From Amorphophallus konjac (taxonomy: Eukaryota > Streptophyta > Magnoliopsida > Alismatales > Araceae), in the NCBI GenBank assembly GCA_022559845.1, contig CM040117.1, positions 81,356,559 to 81,420,558 on the forward strand: DNA of 64,000 nt, written 5' to 3'. The position numbers and the translations under genes are program-made. How positions within the stretch are numbered: the first letter of the stretch is position 1; each line of letters opens with the position of its first letter. Under the pieces are notes generated by a model. The model had not been told where the DNA came from. It saw nothing but the letters and a program-made list of their open reading frames with translations, and did no database searches. This document shows positions 59,254 to 64,000 of this stretch, piece by piece.

Positions 59254-60590
59254 ATGGTGAGAAGAAGCTCAGAGAGGAGGTCCACCGGCGAGAGGGGTAA
59301 GGCCATGGTGGCGGCAGAAAATGGCCCCTCTAGGGCCTCACAGAACCCTCCCTCCAACGCCAGCATCCCCACCAACGGGCCGCCGCCCCCTCCGACGGCG
59401 ACAGAGGTACCCCCCAACGGTGGCGATGAGGTCTTCCAGGCCCTCAATAAGAAGCTTGACGTCCGCGTGTAGCTCATGAGGGCCCAGGCGATAAGGGATG
59501 CCAGGTCCCGCGCCCCGTCCGGGAGCCCCCCCCGTCGAAGTGCGTCCCAGCATACCGCCGGGGGCCGCTTCACCCTCCGCGGTCAGTAGTTCATCCGCAA
59601 CAATGTTGGAGGACCCTCGCAAGCTCTGCCCCCGGAGCAAGAGGCTTCCTCCACGCCCAGAAAAGGGAAACAGGGGGTGAGGCCTCCGCGCCCGGGCGCT
59701 GACGTTCCTGAGGATCGCCACGACGCTCCCCCCAGTCGCACGGCACGACCGCAGCCGGAACTATCCCCCCGACTGAGGGATTTCGAAAGACGTTTTGGAG
59801 AGCAAGAGCGCGCCCTCCGCGCCCTTCAGAAAACCTCTTTCCCAGAGGACGAGGAGAAATCCCCTTTCTCCGAATACATGTTGAAGGCAGAGGTGTCTCC
59901 CAGACCCTCTATTCTGACCTTCAAGCTCTATGATGGCCAGGGCGACCCAGCCGACCACTACGACAGCTTCGACGCCCTGGTAACTCTGCATGGAACGCCG
60001 GATCCTATCAAATGCCGAGCCTTTGCGGCCACCCTGGTCCAAGGCGCTCAGGCATGGTTCCGGGCCCTCGCCCCTGGGTCCATCCGGGACTTCAGGCAAT
60101 TCGGGCGAGTCTTCAAGGAAAGCTTCGCCGGGAGCGCCCCCCCAAGGTCAGTAGCGGGGCTCCTGGCCCTCAAACAGGCGCAAGGGGAAAGGCTCTGGGC
60201 TTATGTCTACCGATTTAAATCGGAAGCCCTCAGAATTCATCGCCTGGATGTGGCCTCGGCCACGACCGCTCTGACCGGGGGCACCCGGGATGAGAATCTT
60301 CGCCGCGAACTAGTCCTCCACCCTCCCTCGACCCTTGCCGAGCTAGTGACTCTGGCACTGCGCCACGCCGAGTGCGAAGAAGTACTCAGCGCTTACCGAG
60401 ACACAACCGGCTCGGGTCGGGAGGGGGACAAGAAGCGGGCCTCCGAGCCAAATCCTGGCTCGGGCAAGAAGCGCGATCGGGAAGGAGAGCACAAACGGAA
60501 GTATGAGCGATACACCCCGTTGACCGCGCCAGTCTACGAGATCTATGAAGACATCAAAGACTCGGGACTCCTCCGCCAGCCTGAACCAAT
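59254..60590 (+). pseudogene. Tat gag (right copy)
   Basis: The start ATG is at 59,254. TAG at 59,470-59,472 stops the frame early, at a codon that is GAG in the left arm. From 59,677 to the junction the gag core is open (FERRFGEQERALRALQ, YDGQGDPADHYDSF, VQGAQAWFRALAPGSIRDF), without the 1-bp loss seen in the left copy. The C-run near 59,525 is shorter than in the left arm. Confidence 0.75.
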
Positions 60591-61775
60591 GAGATCGAAG
60601 CCAACCCCGACAAAGTACAGGCCATCCTAGACATGCGCCCGCCCACGTGCGTTAAAGACGTCCAGCGTCTGACAGGGCGTGTTGCCGCTCTCAACCGTTT
60701 CCTGTCCCGTGCGGCCGAACGATGCTTGCCCTTCTTCAAACTGATGAGGGGACCCAAGCTAGCATCTGCTACGTTCGCATGGGATGAGGAATGCCAGACA
60801 GCATTCGCCGAGCTTAAGAAGTTCCTGGCTTCGCCACCGGTGCTCTCCAAGCCCGTCCCAGGCGAAGTCTTACTGCTCTACCTCTCGGTGACGCCATCCA
60901 CGGTCAGCTCGGTCCTAGTCAGAAATGACTCAGGAATTGAAAGACCGGTCTACTACACCATCAAGGTGCTCAATGAGGCCGAACGGAGGTACCCCGCAAT
61001 CGAGAAACTCGTGCTAGCGTTGGTTACCTCCGCAAGGCGCCTCCGACCCTACTTCCAGGGGCACCCCATCACCGTGCTAACCGGCGAGCCGTTGAAGAAG
61101 ATTCTGGCCCACCCCGAGGCCTCAGGGTGACTCGTCAAATGGGCCATTATGCTCGGGGCCTACGACATCTCGTACCGGCCACGATCAGCAATCAAAGGCC
61201 AAGCGCTCACCGACTTCATTGCCGAAAGCACCATCCCGGCCGAAGACAGGCCTCCGACCACGACCGGGCCAACCTGGGAACTCTTCGTCGATGGATCGTC
61301 CAATTCGGTAGGCAGCGGTGCGGGGATCCTCCTGAGGTCTCCCGAAGGGATAGGGCCACAGTACGCCTTGAAATTCAACTTTCAGGCATCCAACAATGCT
61401 TCCGAGTACGAGGCCCTTATCTCGGGAGCACGCATGGCCCGACGGTTGGGGGTCGAGCGAGTCAGGATCCACACCGACTCTCAGCTGGTCGCAGGTCAGG
61501 TGAACGGTGAGTATGAAGCTCGGGAGGCAACCGTGATCAAATACCTTCAGTTGGTCCGGAGCCTGGCCCAACAGTTCGAGGAATTTGGGGTAGTCCGGGT
61601 AGCTCGGGAGCAAAACTCTCGGGCGGATGCCCTCTCTCGATTGGCCTCCTCCCTAGACCCGGAAGGTACACGATCGGTCCTCCTAGAAGAGCTAGAGTGC
61701 CCGAGCATCGACACGGAGCTCCTCGCTGTTGACTCGGCCACTCCAAGTGACTGGCGCTCCCCCTACCTGTCCTAG
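60591..61775 (+). pseudogene. Tat pol fragment: RT end and two RNases H (right copy)
   Basis: The domain content equals 4,391-5,575. TGA at 61,128-61,130 separates the first RNase H from the second; the left copy has CGA here. The second RNase H (FVDGSSNSVGSGAGILL) is open to the TAG at 61,773. Confidence 0.85.
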
Positions 61776-61820
61776 CTATCGGACTCCCAAGAGCCCTCCG
61801 ACCCTCGGGAAGCCCGCCGA

Positions 61821-62987
61821 ATGAAGTATCAAGCTCGGCGCTTCGTCGTCCTCGACAACACTCTCTACCGAAGATCGTTCTTCGGTCCCCTCCTGAAGTG
61901 CCTCGGTCCCAACGAAGCAAGCCGAGCCATCCAAGAGATTCACCAAGGCCTGTACGGAGTGCATGCAGGAGGTCGGCCGCTAGCCAGGATCCTGCTACGG
62001 CATGGGTACTGGTGGCCCACCCTGCAGCGCGACTGCACGGCTCACGCACGGCAGTGCGACCGTTGCCAGCGGTTTGACCATTTGGTCCATCAGCCAGCTA
62101 CGGAACTTGTCACCCTAGCCGAGCCTTACCCTTTCGCTCGGTGGGGAATCGATATCCTTGGGCCATTCCCGACGGCCCAATCCCAGAAGAAGTTCATCAT
62201 CGTCGCCATCGACTACTTCACCAAGTGCATCGAGGCCGAGGCTACGGAAAGGATCACCGAGACAGTCGTTTGGGGCTTTGTTTGGAAATCGATCATTTGT
62301 CGCTTTGGCATCCCCTGAGTGATAGTAAGTGATAACGGTCGGCAATTCGACTCTCGGTATTTCCGAGACAGATGTGCCGACCTAAATATCCGCAACCACT
62401 TCACTTCGGTCGCCCACCCTCAGGCCAACGGGCTGGTTGAAAATACCAACAAGACTATCTTAAAAGGCATAAAAACCAGACTCGACAAGGCTAAGGGTAG
62501 CTAGCTCGAGGAATTGCCTAGCGTACTATGGTCGCACCGAACGACCCCCAGGACGGCAATTGGTGAAATCCCTTTTCAGTTGGTATATGGCACCGAAGCC
62601 GTCTTTCCATTAGATATCGCCAATCCGTCTATCCGAGTGATCAGCTTTTCACCCGAGGCAAACGGGCAAAAGTTGCTCGAGAACCTCGACCTGGCAGACG
62701 AACTCCGAGAGATCGCGAACGTCCGAGCAACAGAGTACCAGCGCCGCCTCACTCGATACTACAACGCCAAGGTCCAAGACAGACGTTTCCAACCGGGGGA
62801 CTTCGTCCTCAGGAAGGCCGAAGCCTCTCGACCACTGGAGGCGGCGGGCAAGCTATCCCCCAACTGGGAAGGCCCCTACCGAGTGATCGAGACGCTCGGG
62901 AAAGGTGCGTACAGGCTAGCTACAATGGAAGGGGAACCCATTCCCCGGACATGGAATGCGACCACACTACGCAGATTCTATTTCTAA
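61821..62987 (+). pseudogene. Tat integrase (right copy)
   Basis: Counterpart of 5,621-6,787. It shares the TGA at 62,316-62,318 with the left copy and adds TAG at 62,502-62,504. The C-terminus ends TWNATTLRRFYF. Confidence 0.85.
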
Positions 62988-63112
62988 AGTTGTATAGCAA
63001 GATTGAATGAAATAAAATTCCCTCTCCATTCATTCAAACAATTGTTGGTACATCAGATAGGCAAATACCAGTACATCACATAGCAAAAAGCAAAAATCTG
63101 TCTAACACCGCT

Positions 63113-64000
63113 TCAAGAGGCCATCGCTCGGCTGACTCGGTCTTGATCTCCTCGCGTCCAGCCACTGACTCTGCCTCGTGTGGAAACTGGCTCGGACAAG
63201 AGGTGGTCGAGCCAGTTGGCTCGGGTGGCCCGTGACAAAGGTGACAGAGGGAACCGCTCCGCCCTGGGCACCCCGCCAGAAGGCTCTACTCGAGCGACGG
63301 AGCTGACCGCCTCGCGCACCACGGTCGGTTGGGGTTGTGACGCCTCCCCGGGCGAACCCCCAACCTCGATCGGCGCCGTGGGATCGACCGCACCGGGAAC
63401 TTCAAGCACTTGGGGCTGCAACGCCCTCGCGGGTGAACCCCCAGCCCTGCCTGTCTCGGCCCGCACCTCGCCGACCGAGACATCACCGACTCCGACCGAT
63501 CCCCCGGTCTCAGCGTCAACTACTTCAACATCGGCCCCCTCTACCCCCGTGGGGGGGGGAGAGCCGACCCATCGCCTCCCTCTGAAGGGCCCCCGGTCTC
63601 CTCGGCCCCCTCTCGCCTGGCGGGTGGGGGAGCTGGCCTCGAGGGGTCGGCCCCATCTTGCCCCCGAGAGGGGAGCGCCGCCGAGCCGGAGTCACCCCCG
63701 GCGGTAGTAGGAAGACCTGCCTTCTTGGCCCGTTTCCTGGCCTTCGTGGCCTCCCGCAACTTTCCCGCCGTGGGATCCTTGCGCTTCGTACCAGTTGGTC
63801 GTGAAGATCCCTCGAGGGCCACCCCCTTGCCCTTATCTCGGGCTTGGGAGCGACCCGCAGAAGCATCTGGTTCGTCGGCCGCCGAGTCATCTCCCAGATC
63901 AATGACCTCAGCAGCTTCCTCCAGAGGTTTCCGCCTCACGTCTGCAACAAAGGAAGAAGACCCGGTCAGGAGAAAGAAAGTAACTACCACCCCAGGAGAA
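63113..64000 (-). pseudogene. Antisense gene of the Tat element (right copy, partial)
   Basis: Exon 2 of the antisense gene (DVRRKPLEEAAEVIDLGDD, basic region KARKRAKKAG) and part of the intron are visible; exon 1 lies beyond the window. A G-run near 63,550 shifts the frame, one base longer than in the left arm. Confidence 0.65.

Larger units (their letters stand above)
56207..64000 (+). repeat. Right arm of the long direct duplication
   Basis: It matches 1-7,799 in the same order and orientation and runs off the window end, so the duplication may be longer. Confidence 0.95.
58437..64000 (+). mobile_element. Tat-lineage element, right copy, cut by window end
   Basis: It has the same 5' LTR, primer site, gag, deleted pol, integrase and antisense gene as 2,231-7,799, and the same deletion junction (near 60,588). 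The 3' LTR lies outside the window. Confidence 0.9.

Overview
This is nuclear DNA of a flowering plant from a repeat-rich intergenic region. I recognise no host single-copy gene, tRNA or rRNA. The evidence for a plant is the set of element types, all plant lineages: Ty3/gypsy Tat with a second RNase H, an Athila-like element with a tRNA-Asp primer site, a chromodomain Reina-like element, Copia/SIRE-like LTRs, a LINE, and a CACTA transposon with TNP2 and Transposase_24-type genes. Almost every base belongs to a transposable element, and many elements sit inside others.

Layout. (1) 1-7,799 and 56,207-64,000 are two direct copies of one stretch, start to start 56,206 bp, about 1-2% different by eye. 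Each holds the end of a SIRE-like LTR, an inverted SIRE-like LTR fragment, and a LINE split by a Tat element at the same 5-bp target (atgtg). The Tat element lacks protease and the reverse transcriptase core but keeps gag, RNase H, a second RNase H, integrase and a spliced antisense gene. (2) The LINE resumes at 9,733-11,356 and is then broken by a gypsy element with LTRs of about 3.8 kb and only 855 bp between them (11,357-19,057). That element carries a SIRE-like solo LTR in its 5' LTR and a 167-bp foldback insertion in its 3' LTR. (3) A related LTR on the minus strand (19,058-22,449) runs up to (4) a 31-kb CACTA transposon (22,450-53,755, genes on the minus strand). Its TNP2 gene assembles into four exons with one internal TAG. 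Its TNP1-like gene assembles into 16 exons with no stop, including a tandem array of 57-nt micro-exons. The last TNP1-like intron holds a 179-bp satellite array, and that array is split by an 11.7-kb Athila-like element carrying gag and an antisense, intron-containing plant-mobile-domain gene. A very young Reina-like element (identical 273-bp LTRs) sits in the CACTA 5' leader. (5) 53,756-56,420 is the 3' end and 3' LTR of a SIRE-like Copia element, leading into the second arm.

How the parts work together: the two CACTA genes lie head to tail, 125 bp apart, as in En/Spm, where both products come from one transcript. The large gypsy elements have lost all or part of pol and would depend on other copies. 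The Reina-like element is the only one with a nearly intact gag-pol. Domain and family names come from my recognition of motifs, not from a search; splice sites were placed by reading GT/AG and checking that frames join.
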